This document shows positions 7,247 through 16,383 of a DNA stretch of 41,895 nucleotides, one piece after another. The translations under genes and the position numbers were made by a program. Origin of the DNA: Kribbella catacumbae DSM 19601 (GTDB taxonomy: Bacteria; Actinomycetota; Actinomycetes; Propionibacteriales; Kribbellaceae); assembly GCF_000372465.1 (NCBI RefSeq), contig NZ_AQUZ01000022.1:1-41895 (forward strand), written 5' to 3'. Every line of letters starts with the position of its first letter. The first letter of the stretch is position 1. The notes under the pieces were generated by a model. That model saw nothing but the letters and a program-made list of their open reading frames with translations. It did no database searches and had not been told where the DNA came from.

Positions 7247-7579
7247 TCAAGGCTTGACGGCCAGCACTGCGCCGATCAATCTTCCCCAGGCGGTCAGCTC
7301 TTCGGGCGCCCCCACGGGCCGCCATGCGTTGGCCGGGACCAGCCCCGGCGGAAGGACCGTGACGCCGTCCGGGAGGAGGGCGAGAATCTCCTCGTCGGTG
7401 CGCCAGCGACCTCGACCGATCGACTGCTGGACGACCTCCTGCAGCCGGGCGCTGCGAGCGTCGTCCGCGCTGCGGAAGTGGCTGACGAAGAAGTAGCTGC
7501 CGGAGGGGACGCGGTCGTACCAGAAGCGGACCAGGTCGGCCGGGTTCTCGTCTTGTCCCTCCGGTCCCTTGGCGTGCAA
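7247..7579 (-). pseudogene. 5'-truncated S-adenosyl methyltransferase of the DUF574 type
   Basis: About 110 residues remain. They resemble the C-terminal part of actinobacterial DUF574 (PF04672) methyltransferases: PADLVRFWYDRVPSGSYFFVSH, RTDEEILALLPDGVTVLPPGLV and the terminal NAWRP block. Full-length members are about 270 residues, so the AdoMet-binding Rossmann half is missing. Only a weak TTG start at 7579 is available, and the region upstream holds a 9-bp tandem repeat and the 3' end of corA. The most likely reading is a decayed remnant, although expression of a short protein cannot be excluded. Confidence 0.65.
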
Positions 7580-7612
7580 CTGCAGTCACTCTATGTCGAG
7601 CACGGCACCAAC

Positions 7613-7630
7613 CGCACTAGACGCACTAGA
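7613..7630. repeat. 9-bp tandem repeat at the corA 3' end
   Basis: CGCACTAGA occurs twice head to tail; the second copy contains the corA stop codon. It lies between corA and the truncated methyltransferase and may be a scar of the event that removed the methyltransferase 5' half. Confidence 0.5.
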
Positions 7631-8642
7631 GCCAGCCGCGCTTCTTGAAGACGGTGTAGAGGCCGAGGCTGACGAGCAGCATCAGTAGTAGGGCGAAGGG
7701 GTAGCCGACCCGCCAGTGCAGCTCGGGCATGTCGGTGAAGTTCATCCCGTAGACGGTGCCGACCAGTGTCGGGGCGAACAGGATCGCGGCCCAGGACGAG
7801 ATCCGCTTGACCTCCTCGTTCTGCCGCAGACTCAGCTCGGACAGCCGCTGGGTCTCTTCGTTCTGGCGCTGGGCGACCATGGTGGCGTTGACCCCGATCA
7901 GGTTGATCAGCAGCACCTTGAACGCGGCGGCCTGCTCCACCACCCGCTCGACGTGATCGGCGACGTCGCGCAGGTAGCGCTGCAGTTCCAGCTCGACGCC
8001 GTACTTCTCGAAGCCGGAGCGCAGATCGGCGAGCATGGCCGGCATCGGCTGGGTCGCGCGGAGGAACTTGACCACCTCCCGGAGCAGTTCGTAGATCCGC
8101 CGCGACACCTCGGGATCGGCGCCGAACACCTCGTCCTCGATCTCGTCGATGTCGCCCTGCAGCCCCTCGATCACCGGCTGGTACTCGTCGACCACCTGGT
8201 CGAGGATCGCGTAGAGCACCGCCTCGGGCCCCAGCTTCAGCAGCTCGGGCGAGGTCTCGAGGCGCTTGCGGACCAGGCCGAGATCCGGCGACTCGGCGTG
8301 CCGGACCGTGACGACGAATTCCTTGCCGGTGAAGATGTGCAGCTCACCGAACTCGACCCGTTCGAGGTCGTCGCGGTAGCGGGCGGAGCGCAGCACGGTG
8401 AAAAGCACCTCGCCGTAGCGCTCCAGCTTGGGTCGCTGGTGCGCGGAGATCGTGTCGTCGACCGCCAGCCGGTGGAAGCCGAACTCGTCACCGACCGACT
8501 CGATCTCCAGCGGGTCGGGCCGGTACAGGCCGATCCAGGCCATCCCCTGCCGCGCGCGGATCTGCCGGTAGGTGTCCTCGAGCGTGTCGGGTTCGGAGAC
8601 CCGCCGGCCGCCGACATAGATGGCGTTGTCGATCACCGTCAC
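7626..8642 (-). CDS. corA: CorA family magnesium/cobalt transport protein
   Basis: This 338-residue protein is a CorA pentameric channel subunit. It has an N-terminal cytosolic alpha/beta domain, a long stalk helix (RRIYELLREVVKFLRATQPM, ELELQRYLRDVADHVERV), then the pore signature YGMNF in TVYGMNFTDMPEL before the last membrane helix, and a basic tail FKKRGWL. Two C-terminal membrane segments are visible. GTG at 8642 is chosen because GAGGGGG precedes it by 7 nt; TTG at 8648 is the alternative. It starts 13 bp after kdpE on the same strand with no terminator, so it is probably co-transcribed with the potassium-uptake operon, which is unusual. Confidence 0.93.
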   Translation of the reverse strand: MTVIDNAIYVGGRRVSEPDTLEDTYRQIRARQGMAWIGLYRPDPLEIESVGDEFGFHRLAVDDTISAHQRPKLERYGEVLFTVLRSARYRDDLERVEFGELHIFTGKEFVVTVRHAESPDLGLVRKRLETSPELLKLGPEAVLYAILDQVVDEYQPVIEGLQGDIDEIEDEVFGADPEVSRRIYELLREVVKFLRATQPMPAMLADLRSGFEKYGVELELQRYLRDVADHVERVVEQAAAFKVLLINLIGVNATMVAQRQNEETQRLSELSLRQNEEVKRISSWAAILFAPTLVGTVYGMNFTDMPELHWRVGYPFALLLMLLVSLGLYTVFKKRGWL

Positions 8643-8655
8643 GGCCAAGCCCCCT

Positions 8656-9333
8656 CTACGGTTCGAAGCGGTAGCCCATGCCGGGCTCGGTGAGCAGGTG
8701 AACAGGTCTGGCCGGGTCGGCTTCGAGCTTGCGGCGCAGCTGCCCCATGTAGAAGCGCAGGTTGCCGCTCGCCGTCTCGTACCCCGGCCCCCAGACCTCG
8801 GTGAGCAGCTGCCGCTGGGACATCAACTTGCCGGGGTGCCTGACCAGCACCTCCAGCAGGTGCCACTCGGTCGGTGTCAGGCGAACGTCCTCTCCTGACT
8901 CCAGTGTTACTCGCTTCGCCGACAGATCCACCTGAGCACCGCCGACCGTCACGATCGGCTGGTCCTGCGCGAGGTTGCTGCGCCGCAGTACCGCGCGCAT
9001 CCGCGCCAGCAGCTCGTCGATGCCGAACGGCTTGGTCACATAGTCGTCCGCGCCCGCGTCGAGCGCCTCGACCTTGTCCGTACTGTCGGTGCGCCCGGAC
9101 AGCACCAGGATCGGCGCCTCGGTCCAGCCGCGCAGCCCGCGGATCACGTCGATGCCGTCGAAGTCGGGCAGCCCGAGGTCGAGAATGACCAGGTCAGGCG
9201 GGTACTGCGCCGCCACCTTGAGCGCCGCCGTACCGCTGCCCGCGACATGCACCTCGTACCGCCGGGCCTTCAGGTTGATCTGCAGCGCCCGCACGATCTG
9301 CGGTTCGTCGTCGACCACCAGGACTCTGGTCAT
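8656..9333 (-). CDS. kdpE: KdpE response regulator of potassium-limitation response
   Basis: This 225-residue OmpR-family regulator has a receiver domain (residues 1-115) with acidic pocket DD (9-10), phospho-acceptor Asp52 in LVILDLGLPD, Ser79 and Lys101 in YVTKPFG. The winged-helix DNA-binding domain (about 130-225) contains RLTPTEWHLLEVLVRHPGKL and GNLRFYMGQLRRKLE. ATG at 9333 is preferred over an upstream frame extension because it starts directly at MTRVLVVDDEP. It follows kdpD by 13 bp and activates kdpFABC when phosphorylated by KdpD. Confidence 0.97.
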   Translation of the reverse strand: MTRVLVVDDEPQIVRALQINLKARRYEVHVAGSGTAALKVAAQYPPDLVILDLGLPDFDGIDVIRGLRGWTEAPILVLSGRTDSTDKVEALDAGADDYVTKPFGIDELLARMRAVLRRSNLAQDQPIVTVGGAQVDLSAKRVTLESGEDVRLTPTEWHLLEVLVRHPGKLMSQRQLLTEVWGPGYETASGNLRFYMGQLRRKLEADPARPVHLLTEPGMGYRFEP

Positions 9334-9346
9334 CCCCGCACCTCGG

Positions 9347-11932
9347 TCATCCCTGCGCCTCCGGTCCGGACGCGGAACGCTCCCGGCTGCCCGGTACCGG
9401 CGCGTCATCCGGCCTCAAGGTTGCCACTGGCAATGAAACGACCATCGTGAGGCCGCCACCCGGCGTGTCCTCCGGTTGCAGTGACCCGTTCATCGCCTCG
9501 GCCAGTCCACGGGCCAGTGCGAGTCCGAGCCCGACGCCGGTCGTGTTGTCGGTGTCCCCCAGCCGCTGGAACGGCGCGAACACCCGGTCGCGGTGCTCCT
9601 TCGGAATGCCCGGGCCCCGGTCGATCACCCGTACTTCGACGATGTCGCCGAGCGAACTCCCCGTCACCAACGGCGGCCGCCCAGCCGGCGAATAGCGGAC
9701 CGCGTTGGCCAGCAGATTCGCGAGCACCCGCTCCAGCAGAGCCGGGTCGGCCTCGACGAGCGGCAGCGTGTGCGGGATGTCCACGGTGACGTCGCCGTTG
9801 CCCTCGCCCAGCTCGGCCAGCGCACCCGGCATGATCTCGTCGAGCGCCATCGGCCGCGGGAAAACAGGCAGTACTCCGGCCTGCAGGCGACTCAGGTCGA
9901 GCAGGTTGTCCACCAGGCGCGTCAGCCGGTCGAGGGATTCGTCGGCCGTCTCCAGCAACTCGTCGCGCTCGTCGTCGGTCCAGTCGACATCCGAGCTGCG
10001 CAGGCTGGTCACAGATGCCTTGGCCGATGCCAGCGGCGAGCGCAGATCGTGGCCGACCGCGCGAAGGAGCGCAGTACGGAGCTTGTCCGCCTCGGCGAGC
10101 GGCTTGGCCTCCGCGGCTGCCTCGCTCAACCGGGCCTTGTCCACCAGAGCCGCCGCGTGGGCCGCGAAGGCACCGACCAGTCGACGTTCGTCCGCCGCGA
10201 GTGACCGTCCTTGCAGGACGAGCACCAGGCCGTCCCTGCCCGGGATCTCCGCGTCGCCATCCTCCGGCCGCCGGCAGGTCGGCGTACCGGCTGAGGCCAG
10301 TGGGCGCCAGGTCTCGGTCAGCTCATCGGTGTCGATGCGTTCCATCAGGCACGCGCTCGTCATCCCGAACGCCTCGCGGACCCGCTCGAGCAGCGCGGCC
10401 AGGGCGGTTTCGCCGCGTAGTACGGAGCCGGCGAGGGTCGCCAGCGTCTCGGACTCGGCCGCCGACCGCGCCGCCTGCCTGGTACGCCGGGCCGCCCGGT
10501 CGACCACCGAGGAGACCAGCGCGGCGACTCCGACGAAGATGCCCAGGGCCAGCACGTTGTTCGGCTCGGCGATCGTGAAGGTCCTGGTCGGTGGCGTGAA
10601 GAAGTAGTTCAGCACCAGGGTGCCGGCGATCGCCATCACCAGGGCCGGCCACAGACCGCCGACCAGAGCGACAACCACCACGGCGAAGAGGAACGCCAGA
10701 ACGTTGCTGGTCAGGTTCAGCGTGTCGCCGCCGAGGTCGAGCAGCAGCGCCAGGAGCGGGGGCAGTACCACCGCGAGTGCGAAGCCGTAGCCGAGCCGGC
10801 GCCGGGACAAGCTGCCCTGTCCACGCGGAAGCCGGCCGCGACCCATCTCCGAGTGCGTAACGATGTGGACGTCGATGTCGCCGGAGTCGCGGATCGAGCT
10901 GGCCCCGATGCCTGGACCGGTGAGCAGCGCGGCCAGCCGGGAGCGGCGGCTGCCGCCGAGGACCAACTGGGTGGCGTTCTCGGCGCGGGCGAAGGACAGC
11001 AGCGCGTCGGGGATGTTCTCGCCGACGACCTGGTGATAGCTGCCACCGAGGCTCTCGACCAGCCGGCGTTGCTGAGCCAACGCGGTCGGATTGGCGCCGG
11101 TCAGTCCGTCGGACCGGGTGATGTGGACCGCGAGCAGATCCCCTCCGGAGGAGCGGGCGGCGATGCGGGCGGCACGCCGGATCAGGGTCTCGCCTTCGGG
11201 TCCGCCGGTGAGCGCGACGACGACCCGCTCGCGCGCCTCCCAGGTGGAGTCGATGTCATGTTGGGAACGGTACTGCTGCAGGCCGGCGTCGACCCGGTCG
11301 GCGAGCCAGAGCAGCGCGAGTTCGCGCAGGGCGGACAGGTTGCCGACCCGGAAGTAGTTGCCCAGGGCAGCGTCGATCTTGTCCGCCGCGTAGACGTTGC
11401 CGTGTGCCATTCGCCGGCGCAGCGCCTCGGGCGTCATGTCGACCAACTCGATCTGGTCCGCGGCCCGGACCACCCGGTCGGGCACGGTCTCCTGCTGCGG
11501 TACGCCGGTGATCTTCTCGACGACGTCGTTGATCGACTCCAGGTGCTGGATGTTGACCGCCGAGATGACGTCGATGCCGGCCGTCAGCAACGCGTCGATG
11601 TCCTCCCAGCGCTTCGCGTTCCGGCTGCCCGGAACGTTGCTGTGGGCAAGCTCATCGACGAGTGCGACCTCGGGCCGGCGGGCGAGGACGGCGTCGAGGT
11701 CCATCTCGGTGAAGCTGCTACCGCGGTAGTCGATGATCCTGCGCGGCACCACTTCGAGGCCGTCGAGCATGGCGGCGGTGTGCTCACGGCCGTGGGGCTC
11801 GATATAGCCGACCACCACGTCCGTACCGCGCTCATGCCGGCGCTGCGCCTCGCCCAGCATCTTGTAGGTCTTGCCGACGCCGGGCGCGGCACCCAGGTAG
11901 ACCCGCAGGTGCCCGCGACCGCTTGTGCTCAT
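9347..11932 (-). CDS. kdpD: KdpD sensor histidine kinase
   Basis: This 861-residue protein has the full KdpD layout. The N-terminal KdpD domain has Walker A GAAPGVGKT (14-22) and VDELAHSN. A universal-stress-like domain follows (about 225-355), with LVLGGSRRSRL. Four closely packed membrane helices lie at about 385-490, followed by a GAF-like region. The HisKA box has His628 in VGHDLRSPLASAKA, and the ATPase has N box NLLANAVRYSP, G1 DRGPGIP and G2 GVGLGLALARGL. It senses low potassium or turgor and controls KdpE. It lies 16 bp after kdpC and 13 bp before kdpE, so the structural and regulatory genes form one operon. Confidence 0.98.
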   Translation of the reverse strand: MSTSGRGHLRVYLGAAPGVGKTYKMLGEAQRRHERGTDVVVGYIEPHGREHTAAMLDGLEVVPRRIIDYRGSSFTEMDLDAVLARRPEVALVDELAHSNVPGSRNAKRWEDIDALLTAGIDVISAVNIQHLESINDVVEKITGVPQQETVPDRVVRAADQIELVDMTPEALRRRMAHGNVYAADKIDAALGNYFRVGNLSALRELALLWLADRVDAGLQQYRSQHDIDSTWEARERVVVALTGGPEGETLIRRAARIAARSSGGDLLAVHITRSDGLTGANPTALAQQRRLVESLGGSYHQVVGENIPDALLSFARAENATQLVLGGSRRSRLAALLTGPGIGASSIRDSGDIDVHIVTHSEMGRGRLPRGQGSLSRRRLGYGFALAVVLPPLLALLLDLGGDTLNLTSNVLAFLFAVVVVALVGGLWPALVMAIAGTLVLNYFFTPPTRTFTIAEPNNVLALGIFVGVAALVSSVVDRAARRTRQAARSAAESETLATLAGSVLRGETALAALLERVREAFGMTSACLMERIDTDELTETWRPLASAGTPTCRRPEDGDAEIPGRDGLVLVLQGRSLAADERRLVGAFAAHAAALVDKARLSEAAAEAKPLAEADKLRTALLRAVGHDLRSPLASAKASVTSLRSSDVDWTDDERDELLETADESLDRLTRLVDNLLDLSRLQAGVLPVFPRPMALDEIMPGALAELGEGNGDVTVDIPHTLPLVEADPALLERVLANLLANAVRYSPAGRPPLVTGSSLGDIVEVRVIDRGPGIPKEHRDRVFAPFQRLGDTDNTTGVGLGLALARGLAEAMNGSLQPEDTPGGGLTMVVSLPVATLRPDDAPVPGSRERSASGPEAQG

Positions 11933-11948
11933 AGGTTCATCGTCTCAG

Positions 11949-12536
11949 TTAGTTCATGGCGGCAAGGTCGGCGTTCAGGGTGACCACGTTCACGCGCGGT
12001 TCGCCGAGGAAGCCGAGGGTGCGGCCTTGGGTGTTCTCCTTGACCAACTGTTGCACCTTCGCCACGTCCAGGCCGCGCTCCCGGGCCACTCGGTTGACCT
12101 GCAGAGCGGCGTACGCCGGGCTGATGGCCGGGTCGAGCCCGCTGCCACTGGCCGTGAGCGCGTCGGCCGGCACCTGCGACGGGTCCACACCCTCGAGCTT
12201 GGCGACAGCCGCGCGGCGCTTGGCGATCAGGTCTTCCAGTTCCTTGTTGTTCGGCCCGTACTGCGAAGCGGCGCTGCCCGCGGCGTCGTAGTCGACCGCC
12301 GATGGCCGGGTCTGGAACAAGGAAGGATCCTTCGAGTAGTCCTGGCCGATCAGGTCGGACGCCACGTCCTTGCCGTCGACCTGGATGACCGAGCCGTTCG
12401 CGTTGTCGTGGAACAGCACCTGCGCGGCACCGGTCATCGCCAGTGGGTAGATGACGCCCAAGGCGAGCGTGAAGATTGCGATTGCCCGCGTAGCGACCCC
12501 GAACTGACGGAAGGTCGCGGGAAGTCTGCTGGACAT
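11949..12536 (-). CDS. kdpC: Potassium-transporting ATPase subunit KdpC
   Basis: This 195-residue subunit has one N-terminal membrane anchor (AIFTLALGVIYPLAMTG) and a periplasmic domain with FQTRPSAVDYDAAGSAASQYGPNN, ALTASGSGLDPAISPAYA and LVKENTQGRTLGFLGEPRVNV, all diagnostic of KdpC. It stabilises the KdpFABC complex. It is spaced 15 bp after kdpB. Confidence 0.98.
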   Translation of the reverse strand: MSSRLPATFRQFGVATRAIAIFTLALGVIYPLAMTGAAQVLFHDNANGSVIQVDGKDVASDLIGQDYSKDPSLFQTRPSAVDYDAAGSAASQYGPNNKELEDLIAKRRAAVAKLEGVDPSQVPADALTASGSGLDPAISPAYAALQVNRVARERGLDVAKVQQLVKENTQGRTLGFLGEPRVNVVTLNADLAAMN

Positions 12537-12551
12537 TTGTCTCTAAGCCCT

Positions 12552-14636
12552 TCAGCCGATGCCCGGGATGAGCGAGATCAGCAGATCGATGAGTTTGATG
12601 CCGATGAACGGGCTGACCAGCCCGCCGACGCCGTAGATCAGCAGGTTGCGCCGCAGCATCGCCGACGCCGAGGACGGCTTGTACTGCACGCCCCGCAGCG
12701 CCAGCGGTACCAGCGCGATGATCACCAGCGCGTTGAAGATGACCGCGGACAGGATCGCCGACTCGGCCGAGTCCAGCCGCATGATGTTGAGCTTGTCCAG
12801 CCCCGGATAGGCCGTCGCGAACAGGGCCGGCAGGATCGCGAAGTACTTGGCCACGTCGTTCGCGATCGAGAACGTGGTCAGCGATCCGCGGGTGATCAGC
12901 AACTGCTTGCCGATCTCAACGATCTCGATCAGCTTGGTCGGGTTGGAGTCGAGGTCGACCATGTTGCCGGCCTCCTTGGCGGCCGACGTACCGCTGTTCA
13001 TCGCGACACCGACATCGGCCTGCGCGAGCGCGGGAGCATCGTTGGTGCCGTCACCGGTCATCGCGACGAGCCGGCCACCCTCCTGCTCCTGCTTGATCAG
13101 CGCCATCTTGTCCTCGGGCGTCGCCTCGGCCAGGAAGTCGTCGACCCCGGCCTCCTCGGCGATCGCCTTCGCGGTCAAGCGGTTGTCACCGGTGATCATC
13201 ACGGTCCGGATGCCCATCGCGCGCATCTGGTCGAAGCGCTCGCGCATCCCTTCCTTGACGACGTCCTTGAGGTGGATGACACCCAGCGGGCGAGCCACCC
13301 CTTCTTTGCTGATGGCAACGACCAGCGGAGTACCACCGGAGGCGGAGATGCCGTCGACGAGCTCGCCGAGCTCGGCGACCACCGTGCCGCCCTGATCGTG
13401 GATCCAGGCGGTGATCGCGCCGGCCGCGCCCTTGCGGATCTGCCGGCCGTCCACGTCCACGCCGCTCATCCGCGTCTGCGCGGTGAACTCGACGAACGTT
13501 GCGTGCGGCAACTCTCCGGTGTGCCGCTCCCGCAGCTCGTACCTCGTCTTCGCCAGGACGACGATCGAGCGGCCCTCCGGCGTCTCGTCGGCCAGGCTGG
13601 ACAGCTGGGCCGCGTCGGCCAGCTCCGTCTCGGTGACCCCGGCGAGCGGGATGAACTCGGACGCCTGCCGGTTGCCCAACGTGATCGTGCCGGTCTTGTC
13701 GAGCAGCAGCGTGTTGACGTCACCCGCTGCCTCGACCGCCCGGCCGGACATCGCCAGTACGTTGCGCTGGACCAGCCGATCCATCCCCGCGATCCCGATC
13801 GCCGACAGCAGCGCGCCGATCGTGGTCGGGATCAGGCAGACCAGCAACGCGACCAGCACGACGATGCTCAGGTCGATTCCGGCGTACTCGGCGAACGGCG
13901 GCAGCGTCACGGTGGCCATCAGGAACACGATGGTCAGGCTGGCGAGCAGGATGTTCAGCGCGATCTCGTTCGGCGTCTTCTGCCGGGAGGCACCCTCGAC
14001 CAGCGCGATCATCCGGTCGATGAAGCTCTCCCCCGGTTTGGTGGTGATCTTCACGACGATCCGGTCCGACAGCACCTTCGTACCGCCGGTGACGGCGCTC
14101 CGGTCACCGCCGGACTCCCGGATCACGGGAGCCGACTCACCGGTGATGGCCGACTCGTCGACGCTGGCGACGCCTTCGACCACATCGCCGTCGCCAGGGA
14201 TGATCTGACCGGCCTCGACGACCACGAGATCGCCGAGTTGCAGCGAGGCGGCCGGGACCTCCTGCTCGCTGAGGCGATCCGCGGACAGCTTGCGCGCGGA
14301 CGTCTCGGTCTTCGCCCGGCGCAGCGTGGCCGCCTGGGCCTTGCCACGTCCCTCGGCAACGGCTTCGGCGAGGTTGGCGAACAGCACGGTCAGCCACAGC
14401 CAGACCACGATCCACCAGACGAACACCGAGGAGTCGGTGAAGGCGAGGATCGTGGTCGCGAACGCGCCCACCTCGACCACGAACATCACCGGGTTCTTCA
14501 CCATCACCCGCGGATCGAGCTTGCGCAGCGCGTCCGGCAGCGAGGTCAGCAGCATCTTCGGGTCGAACAGACCGGAGGCTGCCTTCTTGGGGGTTACCGC
14601 CGCCTTGGGTGCGGGCGGCTTCGTCAGGGTGGTCAC
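12552..14636 (-). CDS. kdpB: Potassium-transporting ATPase catalytic subunit KdpB
   Basis: This 694-residue P-type ATPase has the phosphorylation motif DKTGTIT with Asp313, the actuator motif TGES, and the hinge MTGDGTNDAPALAQADVGVAM. The KdpB-specific segment VDLDSNPTKLIEIVEIGKQ is also present. It starts with GTG, overlapping the kdpA stop (GTGA), and hydrolyses ATP to drive potassium import through KdpA. Length and motif order are normal for the family. Confidence 0.99.
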   Translation of the reverse strand: MTTLTKPPAPKAAVTPKKAASGLFDPKMLLTSLPDALRKLDPRVMVKNPVMFVVEVGAFATTILAFTDSSVFVWWIVVWLWLTVLFANLAEAVAEGRGKAQAATLRRAKTETSARKLSADRLSEQEVPAASLQLGDLVVVEAGQIIPGDGDVVEGVASVDESAITGESAPVIRESGGDRSAVTGGTKVLSDRIVVKITTKPGESFIDRMIALVEGASRQKTPNEIALNILLASLTIVFLMATVTLPPFAEYAGIDLSIVVLVALLVCLIPTTIGALLSAIGIAGMDRLVQRNVLAMSGRAVEAAGDVNTLLLDKTGTITLGNRQASEFIPLAGVTETELADAAQLSSLADETPEGRSIVVLAKTRYELRERHTGELPHATFVEFTAQTRMSGVDVDGRQIRKGAAGAITAWIHDQGGTVVAELGELVDGISASGGTPLVVAISKEGVARPLGVIHLKDVVKEGMRERFDQMRAMGIRTVMITGDNRLTAKAIAEEAGVDDFLAEATPEDKMALIKQEQEGGRLVAMTGDGTNDAPALAQADVGVAMNSGTSAAKEAGNMVDLDSNPTKLIEIVEIGKQLLITRGSLTTFSIANDVAKYFAILPALFATAYPGLDKLNIMRLDSAESAILSAVIFNALVIIALVPLALRGVQYKPSSASAMLRRNLLIYGVGGLVSPFIGIKLIDLLISLIPGIG

Positions 14637-16294
14637 AGTCCCTCCGCGAGGGGTCCGAGAGTCAGTACAGGGAAGTAGGTGAGGCCGGTGACGATCAGGA
14701 CGACGCCGACCAGCATCGCCACGAACAAGGCCTTGTGGGTGGGCAGCGTGCCCTCGTTCACCGGTACCGGCTGCTGCCTGGCGAACGAGCCGGCCAGGGC
14801 GAGCACGATGACGATCGGGACGAACCGCCCGAGCAGCATCACCAGCCCGAGAGTGGTGTTGAAGAAGGGCGTGTTGGCACTGAGGCCGCCGAACGCGCTG
14901 CCGTTGTTGTTACCGGCCGACGTGAACGCGTAGAGCACCTCGGAGAACCCGTGCGGGCTGTCCGCGTTGAAGATCGAGGCTCTGGCACCGGCCAGTCCCA
15001 TCGCGATCGCCGAACCGGCGAGCACCAGGCTCGGGGTGCTGAGGATGTAGAGCGAGACGAGTTTCATCTCGCGCGCGGTGATCTTCTTCTTCAGGTACTC
15101 CGGGGTCCGGCCGACCATCAACCCGGCCACGAAGACCGCCAGCACGGCGAGCACGAGCATGCCGTACAAGCCGGTACCGGTACCGCCCGGGCTGACCTCG
15201 CCGAGCATCATGTGGAACAGCGCCGTGCCGCCACCCAACGGGGTGAACGAGTCGTGCGCGGAGTTCACCGCGCCGGTCGACGTACCGGTCGTCGAGGTCG
15301 CGAAGAGCGCCGACGCCCATTCGCCGAACCGGGTCTCCTTGCCCTCCATGGCGGCGCCGGCCGCTTGCGTCGCAGTACCGGCGCCCTGGTTCTCGAACAG
15401 GGTCGCCGCGAAGGTGAACGCCGCCCAGAGCGTGCCCATCACGCCGAGGATCGCGTACCCCTGCCGCTTGTCCTTGACCATCAGGCCGAACGTCCGGGTC
15501 AGGCTGACCGGGATGAGCAGCAGCAGGAAGATCTCGAACAGGTTCGACAGCGGGTTCGGGTTCTCGAACGGGTGGCCGGAGTTGGCGTTGTAGAAGCCAC
15601 CACCGTTCGTACCGAGCTCCTTGATGACTTCCTGGCTGGCGACCGGGCCGCCGGGCAGGTGCTGGGTCTGGCCTACCAGCGAGGTCACCTCGTGGCCGCC
15701 GGACAGGTTCTGGACGACGCCCATCGCGACCAGGACCAAGGTGCCCAGGACCGCGATCGGCAGCAGTACGCGGAACACCGTCCGGGTCAGGTCGACCCAG
15801 AAGTTGCCCAGCCGATCCGTCTTGGACCGGGCGAAGCCGCGGATCAGCGCGATCGCCACGGTGATGCCGGCCGCGGCGGAGAGGAAATTCTGCACGGCCA
15901 GGCCGGCGAACTGGACCAGGTGACCCATCGTCGCCTCGGGCGAGTAGGACTGCCAGTTCGTGTTCGACACGAACGACGCGGCCGTGTTGAAGGCCAGCCC
16001 CTGCTCGACGTTCGGCAGCCCCAGCGACAACGGCAGGTGCGACTGGAGCCGCTGGACCAGGTACAGGACGATCAGGCTGACGGCCGAGAAGGCCAGCACC
16101 GACCGGGCGTAGGTCGCCCAGGTCTGGTCGGCCTTGGAGTCGACTCCCAGCAGTTTGTAGGTACCGCGCTCGATCCGGGCGTCCTTGTCGGACGTGTAGA
16201 CCCGGGCCATGTAGCCGCCCAGCGGGCGGTAGACGGCGGCCAGCAGCGCGACCAGCAGGCCGACCTGGAGCAGGCCGGCGGCGGTGTCGGACAT
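14633..16294 (-). CDS. kdpA: Potassium-transporting ATPase potassium-binding subunit KdpA
   Basis: This 553-residue membrane protein, related to Trk/Ktr channels, has four pseudo-repeats with selectivity-filter motifs: NTNWQSYSPE, TNGGGFYNANSGHPFENP, FGEWASALFATSTTGTSTGAVN and YAFTSAGNNNGSAFGG. About ten membrane helices are visible. Its ATG overlaps the kdpF stop (ATGA) and its stop overlaps the kdpB start. Confidence 0.99.
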   Translation of the reverse strand: MSDTAAGLLQVGLLVALLAAVYRPLGGYMARVYTSDKDARIERGTYKLLGVDSKADQTWATYARSVLAFSAVSLIVLYLVQRLQSHLPLSLGLPNVEQGLAFNTAASFVSNTNWQSYSPEATMGHLVQFAGLAVQNFLSAAAGITVAIALIRGFARSKTDRLGNFWVDLTRTVFRVLLPIAVLGTLVLVAMGVVQNLSGGHEVTSLVGQTQHLPGGPVASQEVIKELGTNGGGFYNANSGHPFENPNPLSNLFEIFLLLLIPVSLTRTFGLMVKDKRQGYAILGVMGTLWAAFTFAATLFENQGAGTATQAAGAAMEGKETRFGEWASALFATSTTGTSTGAVNSAHDSFTPLGGGTALFHMMLGEVSPGGTGTGLYGMLVLAVLAVFVAGLMVGRTPEYLKKKITAREMKLVSLYILSTPSLVLAGSAIAMGLAGARASIFNADSPHGFSEVLYAFTSAGNNNGSAFGGLSANTPFFNTTLGLVMLLGRFVPIVIVLALAGSFARQQPVPVNEGTLPTHKALFVAMLVGVVLIVTGLTYFPVLTLGPLAEGL

Positions 16295-16383
16295 CAGAAC
16301 CTCTCGGGGAAGATCAGCGCGGCGATCAGGTAGAGGACCAGGCCCGCGGCCACCACGAGGCCGGCGATGTTCTCGGCGCTCAC
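16294..16383 (-). CDS. kdpF: KdpF small membrane subunit
   Basis: This 29-residue single-span peptide begins MSAENIAGLVVAAG and ends YLIAALIFPERF, the characteristic KdpF tail. It stabilises KdpFABC at the KdpA surface. The GTG start follows GGTGGAG, and it overlaps kdpA by 3 bp. Its first base pairs also overlap the stop of a further upstream small frame. Confidence 0.95.
   Translation of the reverse strand: MSAENIAGLVVAAGLVLYLIAALIFPERF

Noticed and set aside
5511..7496. 661-codon plus-strand frame over the ArsR-type gene and the toroid gene
   Set aside because: Out of frame with, or antisense to, recognisable proteins; arginine-rich.
11925..14678. Very long open frame on the plus strand across kdpB and kdpC
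   Set aside because: It is antisense to well-conserved kdp genes and its translation is Arg/Asp/Gln/His-rich without family features, typical of a GC-rich shadow frame.
14609..16333. Long plus-strand frame antisense to kdpA
   Set aside because: Shadow of kdpA; low-complexity translation and no ribosome site.
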